Shown: piece after piece, positions 7,812-16,420 of the stretch
How the letters are laid out: each line of letters starts with the position of its first letter
How positions within the stretch are numbered: the stretch's first letter is position 1
Assembly: GCA_001897425.1 (NCBI GenBank)
Contig: MKSW01000023.1
Coordinates: 1-63,679, forward strand
Source: Actinobacteria bacterium 69-20
GTDB taxonomy: Bacteria > Actinomycetota > Actinomycetes > Mycobacteriales > Nakamurellaceae
Direction: 5' to 3'
Length of the DNA stretch: 63,679 nt
The notes under the pieces: generated by a model
Seen by the model: only the letters and a program-made list of their open reading frames with translations
Told to the model about the DNA's origin: nothing
Database searches by the model: none
Position numbers and translations under genes: made by a program

Positions 7812-8759
7812 ATGACCGACAACAACCCGCCAACCCACGACTTCCGCTCGCCCCGGACAGCGGCCGGGGCGGAGGACTACCAGACCGGCGAGGGACTGCG
7901 GTCGCTGTTGCGCAGGCTACGTCGTCAGGGGCCGGGTGCGTGGGAGCACGATCCGGTCGCGGCGGAGCTGATGGAGTTCGCGGCCCAGAAGTATGCGGAG
8001 CTGGCGCGCAAACACGGCTTGGACCCGTGGGAGGCCGCGTCGGCGGCGTTCGACGTGATGCGCACCAAGGCCGCGCGGAACGCGGACGATCCGTGGGCGG
8101 TCATCACCCACGCGGTGCGGATCACCTGCATCGCCGAGGAACGCGCCCAAGGGCTGCTCTGCTCGGTGCATCAGGCCCGCCGCCCGCACATCTTCGCGTT
8201 CCACGACCCGGAGCGGTTCAGCGACCGGGACAACCCGCTCGCCGACTACCACCCAGCTCTGCAGGTCGCGGGCCTCGACCTCACTGACCTCATCGACCTT
8301 GACCTCATCGACGGCCCTGCTGAGGACGCCGAGAACCCCGGGGACATGGAGGATGACGCGGCCGAGGACGAGGCCGAGGAGGCCCGGATGGTCGCGGCAG
8401 CGATGGTCGAGGATGCCGCACGGTTCCTGATCCGTCGCGGATGGCCGCCGGACACGGCACGAGTCGGGGTCGAGCGTGTGTGCACGGCGTTGACGAAGGC
8501 CGGTAGTCGGCAGGGTGCGTTCGAGTCACTACGCCGCGACCGGCACGCTCGTGCCCTGCTTGATGTCCCCGGCCGGTCGTGGTCGGTGCTGCTGCGGACC
8601 CTGCTCGGGAACCCGCACCCTGCTTACGCCACAACCAACCTGGGCCGGGGTGTGCTGCTGCGGCTCTCGATCGGCGAGACCTTGCCGATGCTGCTGCGCG
8701 ACGACGATCTGACGCTCGCGGTGTCCCTGGCCGCTCCGCCACGGAGGGGTCGGCCATGA
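7812..8759 (+). CDS. Conserved ICE hypothetical protein, sigma-factor-like helices
   Basis: A 315-residue acidic protein. It starts at ATG 7812 after the strong ribosome site AGGAGGTG, not at the upstream in-frame GTG. The segment near 60-105 (DPWEAASAAFDVMRTKAARNADDPWAVITHAVRITCIAEE) is reminiscent of helices in sigma-factor region 2, but no full sigma domain is present. A run of Asp/Glu lies near 155-195. Its stop overlaps the start of the parB-like gene (ATGA), so the two are translated together. Function unknown; association with the ParB-like partner suggests maintenance or control. Confidence 0.65.
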   Translation: MTDNNPPTHDFRSPRTAAGAEDYQTGEGLRSLLRRLRRQGPGAWEHDPVAAELMEFAAQKYAELARKHGLDPWEAASAAFDVMRTKAARNADDPWAVITHAVRITCIAEERAQGLLCSVHQARRPHIFAFHDPERFSDRDNPLADYHPALQVAGLDLTDLIDLDLIDGPAEDAENPGDMEDDAAEDEAEEARMVAAAMVEDAARFLIRRGWPPDTARVGVERVCTALTKAGSRQGAFESLRRDRHARALLDVPGRSWSVLLRTLLGNPHPAYATTNLGRGVLLRLSIGETLPMLLRDDDLTLAVSLAAPPRRGRP

Positions 8760-9787
8760 GCACCCTGGCCGGGCACATCGAACTGGAACGGGCCGTGGAC
8801 TCGATCATCGTCGGACGGCGGCACCGCACCGACCTGGGCGACCTCGACGCCCTGACCACCTCTATCGAGCGTGAGGGCTTGCTACAGCCGGTTACGGTCA
8901 CCCCGGATGGGGTGCTGGTGTGCGGGCGGCGACGGCTCGCCGCGATCAAGCGACTCGGCTGGCGCACCGTCAACGTGTGGGTCCGCTCCGGGATATCGGA
9001 CCGGCTCGGGCAGCTCATGGCCGAACAAGACGACAACATGCTCCACAAGCCACTGACCCAACTCGAAGCCGCCGGCCTGTACCGGGAATTGAAGATGGTG
9101 ATGGCCGAGGACGCGGCCCGCCGCGACGCCGCCACCCGGTTCAGCGCCGAGAATCAGCCCGGAGCTGACGGGGGTGCCAATTTGGCACCCCCGTCCCTCG
9201 GGCCGCTGGGCAAGTCACGCGAGCAAGCCGCCCGCATGGTCACCGGCCGCTCCTCCTACACCACGCTGGAAAAGATTGGCTTCCTCCAACAGGTCGCCGA
9301 CGACCCGACGCAACCCGAGCAGGTCCGCCAGTACGTGACTGCCGAGCTGGAACGGATCGACGCCGGTGCACCCGTCCACCCAATTTACGAATCGGCCCGC
9401 GACACGATCCGGGCCGTCAACCCCGAGTGCGATGCCGACCTGGATGCCCTTGCCCAGCAAGCCCTCGCTCACGCCAAGGACGCCGCCACCACCAAGCGCC
9501 GCACCCGCCAACGGACCACGCGCACCGCTGAGGACGGCGGCGTGATCGTGCGATACCCGGTGCGAGCATTCGTCGTGACCTGGGGCGAACTGGCCGAGTG
9601 GTGGCTGCACTACGACATCGACGAACTCGCCACCGCCCTCACCGCTGAGCAGGTCGAGTCGTTCCTGCACACCGCGCAGGGCACCAGCACCTTCGCCGAC
9701 CACCTCTGTGCCGCCCGCGCCGCCACCGGGACTGACGCGGGCTCTGTGGAGGTGGCGTCGGCGCGAGGCCACCTGCGCGCCCTCTAA
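8756..9787 (+). CDS. ParB-like nuclease/partition protein
   Basis: A 343-residue protein. Residues about 8-95 are a ParB/Srx-type domain (VDSIIVGRRHRTDLGDLDALTTSIEREGLLQPVTVTPDGVLVCGRRRLAAIKRLGW). The GRRRLAA segment is the GxRR motif that in ParB proteins binds CTP. Residues about 145-185 resemble the helix-turn-helix that recognises a centromere site (REQAARMVTGRSSYTTLEKIGFLQQVADDP). The linker between these parts is encoded by a perfect 29-bp palindrome (9167-9195). ATG 8756 has ribosome site GGAGG. No ParA partner is visible in the window. Likely roles are element stability or gene control. Confidence 0.75.
   Translation: MSTLAGHIELERAVDSIIVGRRHRTDLGDLDALTTSIEREGLLQPVTVTPDGVLVCGRRRLAAIKRLGWRTVNVWVRSGISDRLGQLMAEQDDNMLHKPLTQLEAAGLYRELKMVMAEDAARRDAATRFSAENQPGADGGANLAPPSLGPLGKSREQAARMVTGRSSYTTLEKIGFLQQVADDPTQPEQVRQYVTAELERIDAGAPVHPIYESARDTIRAVNPECDADLDALAQQALAHAKDAATTKRRTRQRTTRTAEDGGVIVRYPVRAFVVTWGELAEWWLHYDIDELATALTAEQVESFLHTAQGTSTFADHLCAARAATGTDAGSVEVASARGHLRAL
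9167..9195. repeat. Perfect 29-bp palindrome inside the parB-like gene
   Basis: GACGGGGGTGCCAA (9167-9180) and TTGGCACCCCCGTC (9182-9195) are exact reverse complements around a single central T. It encodes the linker NLAPP between the two domains of the ParB-like protein. It could be the protein's own binding site. Confidence 0.8.
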
Positions 9788-9814
9788 CACCCAAACTCCC
9801 CGGTGGTCGTGCTG

Positions 9815-9830
9815 CGCACCTACCGGGCAT
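9815..9830 (+). promoter_or_regulatory. ICE repeated motif, copy 3
   Basis: GCGCACCTACCGGGCA runs directly into the start codon ATG 9829. There is no normal ribosome site here, so the motif itself occupies the translation start region. Confidence 0.5.
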
Positions 9831-10518
9831 GAGAACTCCCCGCATTCCCGCGCCCGCCACACGAGGCCGACTCGTCGCCCTCATCATCGCCGGCGTTCTG
9901 GCGTTGGCGACCATCGGTGTCGGTGTCTACGGCCTGGTCCGCGGCCCTGGCCACGCGGCGAGTACGCCGGGTGCCGGGTCACCGGCCGACGGCACCGGGA
10001 CCGGACCCGGCCCGGCGAATCCGTCCAGCACGGTGGGTCCGGCGACCCTGCCGCAAACCGACGACCCGATCGCGTACGCGAAGGCGGTCGCGTCGGCGTT
10101 GTTCGATTGGGACACCACCTCCGGCTACACCCCCTCGGACTACGAGGCCCCGGTGCTCGCGGACGCCGACCCGTCCGGGGAGGAGACCTCCGGGCTGATC
10201 GGGGATGTCGCCAGCTACGAACCCACCACCGAGCAGTGGACCCAGCTCGCCACGATGGACGTGGCCCAGCACCTGACGATCAGCAGCGCCGCCGTCCCCT
10301 CGACCTGGCCCGAAGCACTGGCCCAGGCGCACGGACAACTCCGGCCGGGCACGACCGCGGTCACGATCACCGGCACCCGGCACCGCACCGGCATCTGGTA
10401 CGGCGACAAAGCCGCCACGAGCGAGCCGGTGTCGTTCACCGTATTCGAGGCGTGCACCCCCGCGTGGCCCCGCTGTCACACGCTGCGGCTGTCCGAACTC
10501 AACAACCCGCTCAAGTGA
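9829..10518 (+). CDS. Membrane-anchored conjugation protein (VirB8/TcpC-like candidate)
   Basis: A 229-residue protein with one N-terminal membrane helix (VALIIAGVLALATIGVGVYGLV near 16-37), a Gly/Pro/Thr-rich linker and a C-terminal extracytoplasmic domain of about 160 residues. That topology and the place just before the cell-wall hydrolase fit a VirB8/TcpC-type pore protein, but I see no diagnostic motif. The C-terminal domain has two cysteines close together (EACTPAWPRC). The start is fixed by a motif copy ending in its ATG. The next gene starts 21 bp after the stop. Confidence 0.6.
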   Translation: MRTPRIPAPATRGRLVALIIAGVLALATIGVGVYGLVRGPGHAASTPGAGSPADGTGTGPGPANPSSTVGPATLPQTDDPIAYAKAVASALFDWDTTSGYTPSDYEAPVLADADPSGEETSGLIGDVASYEPTTEQWTQLATMDVAQHLTISSAAVPSTWPEALAQAHGQLRPGTTAVTITGTRHRTGIWYGDKAATSEPVSFTVFEACTPAWPRCHTLRLSELNNPLK

Positions 10519-10539
10519 CCCTGGGGCGGGTGAATAGCG

Positions 10540-11718
10540 ATGTGGCGCAAAGCCCTGATAGTCCTGGCGGCGCTGGTATTCCTGCTCCCCGGCGTCGGCC
10601 TGCTCGCGCTCGCGGCCCTGTTCGACCCCGCCATCGCCCAAGCCGCCACCTGCACCACCACTGACAGCAGCGGCGGGAGCAGTGGTGCTGGCAGTGGGTT
10701 GTCGGAGCTGTCGCTGTCCGTCTCGGGCACGATCCCGCAAAGCCTGACCGCGACCACCGCGGACGGGCAGACGATCACGCTGAATCACACCCAGCTCGAA
10801 CGCGCCGCGGCGATCCTGGCGACCGGCAACGCCGAGGACATCGACGCCAACGGCCAAGTCATCGCGCTCATGGCCGCCCTCACCGAGTCCAGCCTGCGCG
10901 TGCTGTCCAACGTGACCGCCTACCCGGACTCGGCCGGCTATCCGCACGATGGCGACGGCTCCGACCACGACAGCCTCGGCCTGTTCCAGATGCGGCCCCA
11001 GGCCGGCTGGGGCAGCGTGGCGAACCTGATGGACCCGATCTGGTCCTCCCGCGCCTTCTACGGCGGCCCCGACGGTCCCAACCACGGCAGCCCCGCCGGG
11101 CTGCTCGACATCCCCAACTGGCAACACCTCTCCCTCGGCGCAGCAGCCCAAGCCGTCGAGGTCTCCGAGTACCCCGACCGGTACGCCAACTACCAGCCCG
11201 TCGCGGAGAAGATCGCCTCCACCCTCACCGGCGTCACCCTCACCGGAGGTGGCGGGCAATGCCTCACCGGCGGCACCGGCAGCAACCCGCCGGGGAACCT
11301 CCCGCCAGGCTTCGCCGGCGCGTTCATCGCCGCGGCGGAGAAGGAGATCGGCCTGCCCTACGTGTGGGGCGGCGGAACCTACACCGGTCCCTCCGGCATC
11401 GGGAGCGATGGCCGTGGGCCGGGGTTCGATTGCAGCGGCCTGGTCATGTACGCGGCCTATCAAGCCTCGGGCGGAAAACTGCGACTGCCGCACTACACCG
11501 GCGACCAAATCCACGACGGCACCCCGGTCGCCTGGAACGACAAGCAACCCGGCGACATCATCTTCTATACGTATCCGGGCCAGTCGGTGCCACATCACGT
11601 CGTGATCTACCTCGGCGGCAACCGCATCGTGCAAGCACCCCAGACCGGCGAGAACGTCCGCTACGGCACCCTGTCCGAGTTCGGTGACGAGATCACCACC
11701 GTTCGCCGCCTCAGTTGA
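10540..11718 (+). CDS. Bifunctional cell-wall hydrolase: transglycosylase-like plus NlpC/P60
   Basis: A 392-residue exported enzyme that would open peptidoglycan for the mating pore (VirB1-like role). An N-terminal signal or anchor helix (ALIVLAALVFLLPGVGLLAL) is followed by a lysozyme/transglycosylase-like part near 85-225 (ALMAALTESSLR, then DSLGLFQMRPQAGWG). Residues about 262-392 are an NlpC/P60 endopeptidase with the catalytic Cys in DCSGL near 298 and His in PHHVVIYLGG near 352-353. It follows the VirB8-like gene by 21 bp. A CGGCCG-5-CGGCCG hairpin lies at 11725-11741, just after the stop. Confidence 0.9.
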   Translation: MWRKALIVLAALVFLLPGVGLLALAALFDPAIAQAATCTTTDSSGGSSGAGSGLSELSLSVSGTIPQSLTATTADGQTITLNHTQLERAAAILATGNAEDIDANGQVIALMAALTESSLRVLSNVTAYPDSAGYPHDGDGSDHDSLGLFQMRPQAGWGSVANLMDPIWSSRAFYGGPDGPNHGSPAGLLDIPNWQHLSLGAAAQAVEVSEYPDRYANYQPVAEKIASTLTGVTLTGGGGQCLTGGTGSNPPGNLPPGFAGAFIAAAEKEIGLPYVWGGGTYTGPSGIGSDGRGPGFDCSGLVMYAAYQASGGKLRLPHYTGDQIHDGTPVAWNDKQPGDIIFYTYPGQSVPHHVVIYLGGNRIVQAPQTGENVRYGTLSEFGDEITTVRRLS

Positions 11719-11793
11719 GGTAGCCGGCCGCGGATCGGCCGCACGCACAGACGTCCGAGGGCGCCGATCTGGTGGGGCTGACAGACTCATCCG

Positions 11794-12375
11794 GTGGGTT
11801 GGCTGTGGCAGGCGATCGTGTTGTTCGCCGTGACCAATGTTGATGACATCGTGGTGCTGAGCTTGTTCTTCGGGCGGGCCGGGCGTGCCGCCGGCTCGAC
11901 GCGCCGCATCGTCGCCGGCCAGTACCTCGGATTCGGTCTGATCCTGGCCGTCTCGATCGCCGGAGCGTTCGGCGCCGGTCAGCTCCCCGATCACGCCGCC
12001 GCCTACCTGGGACTGATCCCGATCGCGCTGGGGCTGTACGCGGCATACGGCACCTGGAGGCATCACCGCGGGGACACCCCGAACCCGGCCCCGCGCGGCT
12101 CGGTGTGGTCGGTCGCAGGGGTGACGCTCGCCAACGGCGGAGACAACATCGGCGTCTACATCCCCGCACTGGCTGCCTTCTCCACCCCGAAGCTGGGCGC
12201 GGTTGCCGCCGTGTTCCTCGTCCTGGTCGCGGTCTGGTGCCTGGCCGGCTACCTGCTCACCTCCCACCGATGGGCGACTGCAGCGATGCAGCGCTGGGGA
12301 CACATCATCCACCCGTTCGCGCTGATCACGATCGGGATGATCGTCCTGATCTCTGGCGGAGCTTTCGGTCTGTGA
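11794..12375 (+). CDS. CadD-like cadmium resistance transporter
   Basis: A 193-residue membrane protein with about six helices. It matches the CadD branch of the LysE superfamily: an early TNVDDIVVLSLFFGR segment and a later TLANGGDNIGVYIP segment, each with the paired acidic residues typical of the family. CadD proteins are associated with cadmium resistance; the substrate here is inferred. GTG 11794 is the best start. It sits between the cell-wall hydrolase and the pilin-like genes. It lacks the repeated motif found before its neighbours, so it looks like cargo dropped into the transfer operon. Confidence 0.8.
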   Translation: MGWLWQAIVLFAVTNVDDIVVLSLFFGRAGRAAGSTRRIVAGQYLGFGLILAVSIAGAFGAGQLPDHAAAYLGLIPIALGLYAAYGTWRHHRGDTPNPAPRGSVWSVAGVTLANGGDNIGVYIPALAAFSTPKLGAVAAVFLVLVAVWCLAGYLLTSHRWATAAMQRWGHIIHPFALITIGMIVLISGGAFGL

Positions 12376-12525
12376 CCCCGGCCCCCTGGAGCCCGTCGCT
12401 ATCGGACCGGCATGCGTTGGACCGAGGTTCACCCCTCCCGCTCTACGAGCCAGGGTCGAGTCCGCGAAATCACCACCGCTTGCACCTCGGGTGACACGGC
12501 GCCCCCGCGCGGGTGGCGGGGTTCG

Positions 12526-12541
12526 GCGCACCTGAGGGTCG
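12526..12541 (+). promoter_or_regulatory. ICE repeated motif, copy 4
   Basis: GCGCACCTGAGGGTCG touches the GTG start at 12541. GAGGG within the motif also serves as the ribosome site. Confidence 0.45.
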
Positions 12542-12855
12542 TGATCACCTCGACTGCACTTCACTCGCTGACTACCGCTTTCGTCACTGCGGATGTGTAC
12601 CCGAACCTCAACGGTGTCGGCGGCGCCGGCCAGCTCAAGACCGTGATCGGCGCACTGATGACGATCGTGCTCATCGTCGCCGTGCTGATGATGATCGTGT
12701 GCGCCGCGACCTGGGCCGTGGCGTCCTCGCACGGCAGCTACAGCGCGGCCATCAAAGCCCGCACCGGTCTGTTGGTCGCGGTCGGTGCCGCCGCCCTGGA
12801 CGGGGCCGCGATCGCCTGGCTGAACTTCCTGCTCGGCATCGGCCCGACTCTCTAA
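12541..12855 (+). CDS. Small VirB2/TrbC-like membrane protein (DUF6112 type), copy A
   Basis: A 104-residue protein with two membrane helices (TVIGALMTIVLIVAVLMMIVCAATW near 36-60; ARTGLLVAVGAAALDGAAIAWLNFLL near 74-99). It precedes a close relative with the same DVYPN/DVNINPN...G-I/L-K-T-V/I-G pattern (13014-13358). The order pilin, pilin, VirB6, VirB4 fits a role as pilus or pore subunit. GTG 12541 is chosen because GAGGG and the motif copy directly precede it and because the relative starts at a comparable point. Confidence 0.65.
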   Translation: MITSTALHSLTTAFVTADVYPNLNGVGGAGQLKTVIGALMTIVLIVAVLMMIVCAATWAVASSHGSYSAAIKARTGLLVAVGAAALDGAAIAWLNFLLGIGPTL

Positions 12856-12924
12856 CCCGGCCCTGACACGGCTCTGACTCGACTGCCCCGGGGCGCCTCA
12901 CCTGGCGCAGCTCGGGCATCGCTG

Positions 12925-12940
12925 GTGCACCTGCCAGACG
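12925..12940 (+). promoter_or_regulatory. ICE repeated motif, copy 5
   Basis: GTGCACCTGCCAGACG, 73 nt before ATG 13014. GTGCACCT can pair with AGGAGCGC (13001-13008) at the ribosome site, with one wobble and one mismatch. Confidence 0.6.
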
Positions 12941-13013
12941 AATCCCGCCATCACCGTCCGCTCATTGGCGGCGCGGGTGTGTGGGTCCGTCCACTCTGCG
13001 AGGAGCGCCACCG

Positions 13014-13358
13014 ATGATTTCTGTCCTTTCTTCCGTCACGACCGGCCTGACCGGTGTCGTGGGCCGCGCCACGTCTGGGGTCCTGGCCGATGTCAACATC
13101 AACCCCAACGACAACGGCCTGCCTGGCATCGCCGCGCTGCGCACGATCGTCGGCGCGGTGATGACCGTGGGCCTGATCCTGTCGGTGCTGGCGCTGATCG
13201 TGGCCGCGGTGGTGTGGGCCTTCGGGAGCCATTCGGCGAACCCGCACCTGGCCACGCGCGGCAAGACCGGGGTGATGATCGCCTGCGGCGCTGCGGTCAT
13301 CACCGGCGCGGCGGTGGCGTTCGTCAACTTCTTCTGGCACGTCGGCCAGGGCATCTGA
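13014..13358 (+). CDS. Small VirB2/TrbC-like membrane protein (DUF6112 type), copy B
   Basis: A 114-residue protein with two membrane helices (TIVGAVMTVGLILSVLALIVAAVVWAF near 44-70; TGVMIACGAAVITGAAVAFVNFFW near 85-108). Its sequence and layout match the gene at 12541, pointing to tandem duplication. ATG 13014 is preferred over GTG 12981 because of the ribosome site GAGGAG at 13000-13005. Likely a pilin-like subunit of the type IV secretion pore. VirB6/TrbL follows after 15 bp. Confidence 0.75.
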   Translation: MISVLSSVTTGLTGVVGRATSGVLADVNINPNDNGLPGIAALRTIVGAVMTVGLILSVLALIVAAVVWAFGSHSANPHLATRGKTGVMIACGAAVITGAAVAFVNFFWHVGQGI

Positions 13359-13373
13359 GCGGGGCTGCTCGCG

Positions 13374-14873
13374 ATGGGTGTCTGCGATGTCCCCGTTATC
13401 TCCACTGTCTGCCACGTTGCCGGCAAGGCCGCCGGAACGATCATCTCCGCGCCGTTCGACTGGATCGCCCAGGGCGTCGGCAACGCCGCGGAGTGGATGT
13501 TCAAAGGCGTCTGGCAAATCTTCGATTCGACCACGTTGGTCGATGTCACCAGCTCCAACTACGTGAAGGTCTACGACGTTCTGTTCGGCGTCGCGATCTT
13601 CTTGATGTTGCTGTTCTTCCTGCTCCAACTCATCACCGGCCTGATACGTCGCGATCCCGGCGCGCTGCATAGAGCCGGGATCGGGCTGGCGAAATCGGTG
13701 CTCGGCTCGTTCGTCGTCATCACCCTGACCGGGCTGGCGTTGACGATCGTGGACGAGCTGTGCGTCGGGATCATCCAGGCCACCGGCACCACCCTGGACG
13801 AGATGGGCGGCAAGATCGCCGCCTTGGCCGCCGGCCTGGTGGGGATCACGCTGTCCGCGCCGGGCGCGGGCGCGGTCATCATCATCTTCCTCGGCTGCCT
13901 GGCCATCACCGGCGCCGCCGTCGTGTGGTTCAGCTTGTTGATCCGCAAGGCGCTGCTGCTCGTGGCGATCGTCCTGGCGCCTATTGCCTTGTCGGGGCAG
14001 TCGTGGGACCACGCCCGCGGCTGGTTCTCCAAGTGGGCCTCGTTCGTGGTCGCGTTGATCGTCTCCAAGTTCGTCGTGGTCGTGATCTTCCTGGTCGCGA
14101 TCAACCAGATGAACGCCCCGCTGAATCTGGACCTGTCCTCGATCTCCAACCCGGTCGCCGGGATCGTGCTCATGTTCGTGGCGGCGTTCGCGCCCTACAT
14201 GGCCTACCGATTCATCAGCTTCGTCGGCTTCGACCTCTACCACGCCATGAGCGCGGAGTCCGAGGCCAAGGGCGCGATGAACCGGCCCATCCCGGTCCCC
14301 GTGACGCCCAGCCTGTCCGGCGCCCGCAAGGTTCTCGGCGGCGGCTCCGACAGCAGCGGCGGCGGTGCGGGAGACGGCACCGGTGGTGGTGGTGCGCCGA
14401 AGCCTGGTGGAAGTCCCCTTGGCGGGGGCGGGGAGACCGGAGCTGGCACCGGTGCAGGCGCGGGTACGAGTGCTGCGTCCGGGGCCGGGGCTGGGGAGGC
14501 GGCCGGTGCCGCGGGCGGCCCGGTCGGGCTGGCCGCGGTCGCGGGCGCCCAAGCCATTACCGCCGCGGCGAAAGCAGGCCCGGCGACCGGGCACGCCGTC
14601 GCGGACACTGCGGTGGCCCACGCCGATGCCGGACAACAGGCCTCCGGCCAGGGCTCGCAGGGCTCATCGGGAACCGCGGGCGGTGGGCCGGGCGGGTCGA
14701 GTCGGCCGGGGTCGGTCCCGATCCCGCCCTCGTCCCCGACACCCGCCGCACCGGCACCAAGTGAGCAGCCGGCCCCGCCGCCCGCACCGGCGACGCCGCC
14801 TGCGACGCCGCCCGTTTCGCCGCCCGTTTCGCCGTCGCAGCCTGGGCGGTCCTCGTCTGAGGGAGACCTCTGA
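13374..14873 (+). CDS. VirB6/TrbL-like inner-membrane pore protein
   Basis: A 499-residue polytopic protein. Residues about 60-290 carry at least six membrane helices, including VLFGVAIFLMLLFFLLQLITGLI, GAGAVIIIFLGCLAITGAAVVWF and LIVSKFVVVVIFLVAI. The LLIRKALLLVAIVLAPIALSG segment is typical of TrbL/VirB6. The last about 190 residues are Gly-, Ala-, then Pro-rich and low in complexity, with a 15-bp tandem repeat near 14810-14835. It forms the central inner-membrane channel of the secretion system. The stop overlaps the next start (TGATG). The C-terminal tail is longer than in most family members. Confidence 0.85.
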   Translation: MGVCDVPVISTVCHVAGKAAGTIISAPFDWIAQGVGNAAEWMFKGVWQIFDSTTLVDVTSSNYVKVYDVLFGVAIFLMLLFFLLQLITGLIRRDPGALHRAGIGLAKSVLGSFVVITLTGLALTIVDELCVGIIQATGTTLDEMGGKIAALAAGLVGITLSAPGAGAVIIIFLGCLAITGAAVVWFSLLIRKALLLVAIVLAPIALSGQSWDHARGWFSKWASFVVALIVSKFVVVVIFLVAINQMNAPLNLDLSSISNPVAGIVLMFVAAFAPYMAYRFISFVGFDLYHAMSAESEAKGAMNRPIPVPVTPSLSGARKVLGGGSDSSGGGAGDGTGGGGAPKPGGSPLGGGGETGAGTGAGAGTSAASGAGAGEAAGAAGGPVGLAAVAGAQAITAAAKAGPATGHAVADTAVAHADAGQQASGQGSQGSSGTAGGGPGGSSRPGSVPIPPSSPTPAAPAPSEQPAPPPAPATPPATPPVSPPVSPSQPGRSSSEGDL

Positions 14874-16327
14874 TGGCCGGCGAGAACCCTGACCGGGGGC
14901 TGGCGCCGGTCAAGTTCTCCCGGCTGACCCGCCGCGGGCTGTTGCTGGGATTGTCGCTGTCGCAGGTGATCGTGCTCGGCCTCGGTGCCGCCGCCCTGGT
15001 CGGCGCGCTCTACACGGCCGGCGGCAAAGGCCTACTGCTGGCCGGGCCGGTGTGCGGCTTCTGCGCTCTGCTGGTCTGGGTCCCGATCGGCGGACGCAAG
15101 GCAATCGAGTGGGTACCCCTCGCGGGCCATTGGGCGCTCCGGTTCTTCTTGGGGCAGACGGTGTATCGGTGGCGGGTCACCAAGCCCCGCCCGGCCGGCA
15201 CCCTCGCGCTACCGGGTGATGCGGCGGCGCTGCGGCAGTACCTCGACCCGGACACCGGGGCGGTCATGGTCCACGACCCCCACCACAACACCTTGACCGC
15301 GCTGGTCGAGGTGACGCATCCGAGCTTCATCCTCTTGGACCCCGACGAGCAGCAACGCCGCGTCACCTCCTGGGGGCGAGTGCTGGCCACCGTGTGCCGC
15401 TCCGGGCGTATCGCCAGTCTGCAAATGCTCGAACGCACGGTGCCCGACTCCGGCACCGGGCTGGAACAGTGGTGGGCCGCCCACGGCACCGATGACGGCT
15501 CCCGGGTCGCCACGACCTACCGCGAGCTGATCGAGCGGGCCGGGCCGACCGCCGAACGCCACGTCACCACCCTGTCGTTGTCGTTGGACATGAAGGCCGC
15601 CGCGCGGGCGATCCGCTCGGCCGGGCACGGGATGCGTGGCACGGCCGCCGTGCTGCGGGCGGAGATGCGCACCCTGACCAGCGCCCTGCGCGCGGCGGAC
15701 CTGACGCCGAGCGACTGGTACACCCCGGGCCAGCTCGCGGTCATGCTGCGCGCGGCCTACGACCCCGCCATCGCGGCGACGTTGGAGCGCAGCGAGTTGG
15801 GCCGCGACCTGGCCACCGCCGGCCCGGTCGCGGTCGAGGAGACCTGGGACCGGCTGCGGTCGGACTCCGCGTTCCACGCGGTGCTGTGGGTCAGTGAATG
15901 GCCGCGCTCGCAGGTGTATCCGGGCTTCCTCGCTCCGATTCTGCTGTCGTCTGGGATGCGGCGGGCGTTCACGCTGCTCTACGACCCGGTACGCGCCGAC
16001 CAAGCCGCCCGCGACATCAGGCGAAAGAAGACCGGCTACCTCTCCGACGCCGCCCAACGCGCCAAGGTCGGGCAGATCGAGGACGCCGAGCAAACCGCGG
16101 AGTACCGCGACGTGCTCCAACAAGAAGCCGACCTCATCGCCGGCCACGGCGTGCTGCACTACGCTGGCCTGATCGCCGTCTCCGCACCCACCATCGACGA
16201 GTTGGAGGCCGCGGTCTCCGCGATCGAGCAAGCGGCCATCCAAGCCTCCTGCGAAACCCGAAGGTTGGTCGGGCAACAGGCCCAAGCCTTCACCGCCGCA
16301 GCACTCCCACTCGGACGCGGCCTCTAA
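14873..16327 (+). CDS. SCO6880-family conjugation-associated membrane protein
   Basis: A 484-residue protein with two N-terminal membrane helices (LLGLSLSQVIVLGLGAAALVGALY; GLLLAGPVCGFCALLVWVPIG), then a large cytoplasmic part. This part begins with a basic motif (FFLGQTVYRWRVTKPRPAGTLALPG). The architecture matches the SCO6880 family that always precedes VirB4-like ATPases in actinobacterial elements. It combines PrgI-like anchors with the N-terminal, non-ATPase half of VirB4, so the following gene may supply the matching ATPase half. It overlaps the VirB6 stop by one base. Confidence 0.8.
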   Translation: MAGENPDRGLAPVKFSRLTRRGLLLGLSLSQVIVLGLGAAALVGALYTAGGKGLLLAGPVCGFCALLVWVPIGGRKAIEWVPLAGHWALRFFLGQTVYRWRVTKPRPAGTLALPGDAAALRQYLDPDTGAVMVHDPHHNTLTALVEVTHPSFILLDPDEQQRRVTSWGRVLATVCRSGRIASLQMLERTVPDSGTGLEQWWAAHGTDDGSRVATTYRELIERAGPTAERHVTTLSLSLDMKAAARAIRSAGHGMRGTAAVLRAEMRTLTSALRAADLTPSDWYTPGQLAVMLRAAYDPAIAATLERSELGRDLATAGPVAVEETWDRLRSDSAFHAVLWVSEWPRSQVYPGFLAPILLSSGMRRAFTLLYDPVRADQAARDIRRKKTGYLSDAAQRAKVGQIEDAEQTAEYRDVLQQEADLIAGHGVLHYAGLIAVSAPTIDELEAAVSAIEQAAIQASCETRRLVGQQAQAFTAAALPLGRGL

Positions 16328-16357
16328 CCAGCACACCGGCAGCGGTTGGCAGCGGTC

Positions 16358-16373
16358 GTGCACCTGCCCGGCA
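16358..16373 (+). promoter_or_regulatory. ICE repeated motif, copy 6
   Basis: GTGCACCTGCCCGGCA, the copy closest to the consensus, 47 nt before ATG 16421. GCACCT (16360-16365) is complementary to AGGTGC (16406-16411) in the ribosome site of virB4. Confidence 0.7.
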
Positions 16374-16420
16374 GATCACCACTCCGCCACGGAGTCTGTC
16401 GAGGAAGGTGCCGGCCGCTG

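Noticed and set aside
9979-12732. A 917-codon open frame on the minus strand
   Set aside because: It lies opposite clear genes (VirB8-like, NlpC/P60, CadD-like), is rich in Arg/Gly/Asp and has no domain; it is a high-GC shadow frame.
12951-14636. A 561-codon open frame on the minus strand
   Set aside because: Opposite the pilin and VirB6 genes, with repetitive His/Arg/Asp/Gln content typical of shadow frames.
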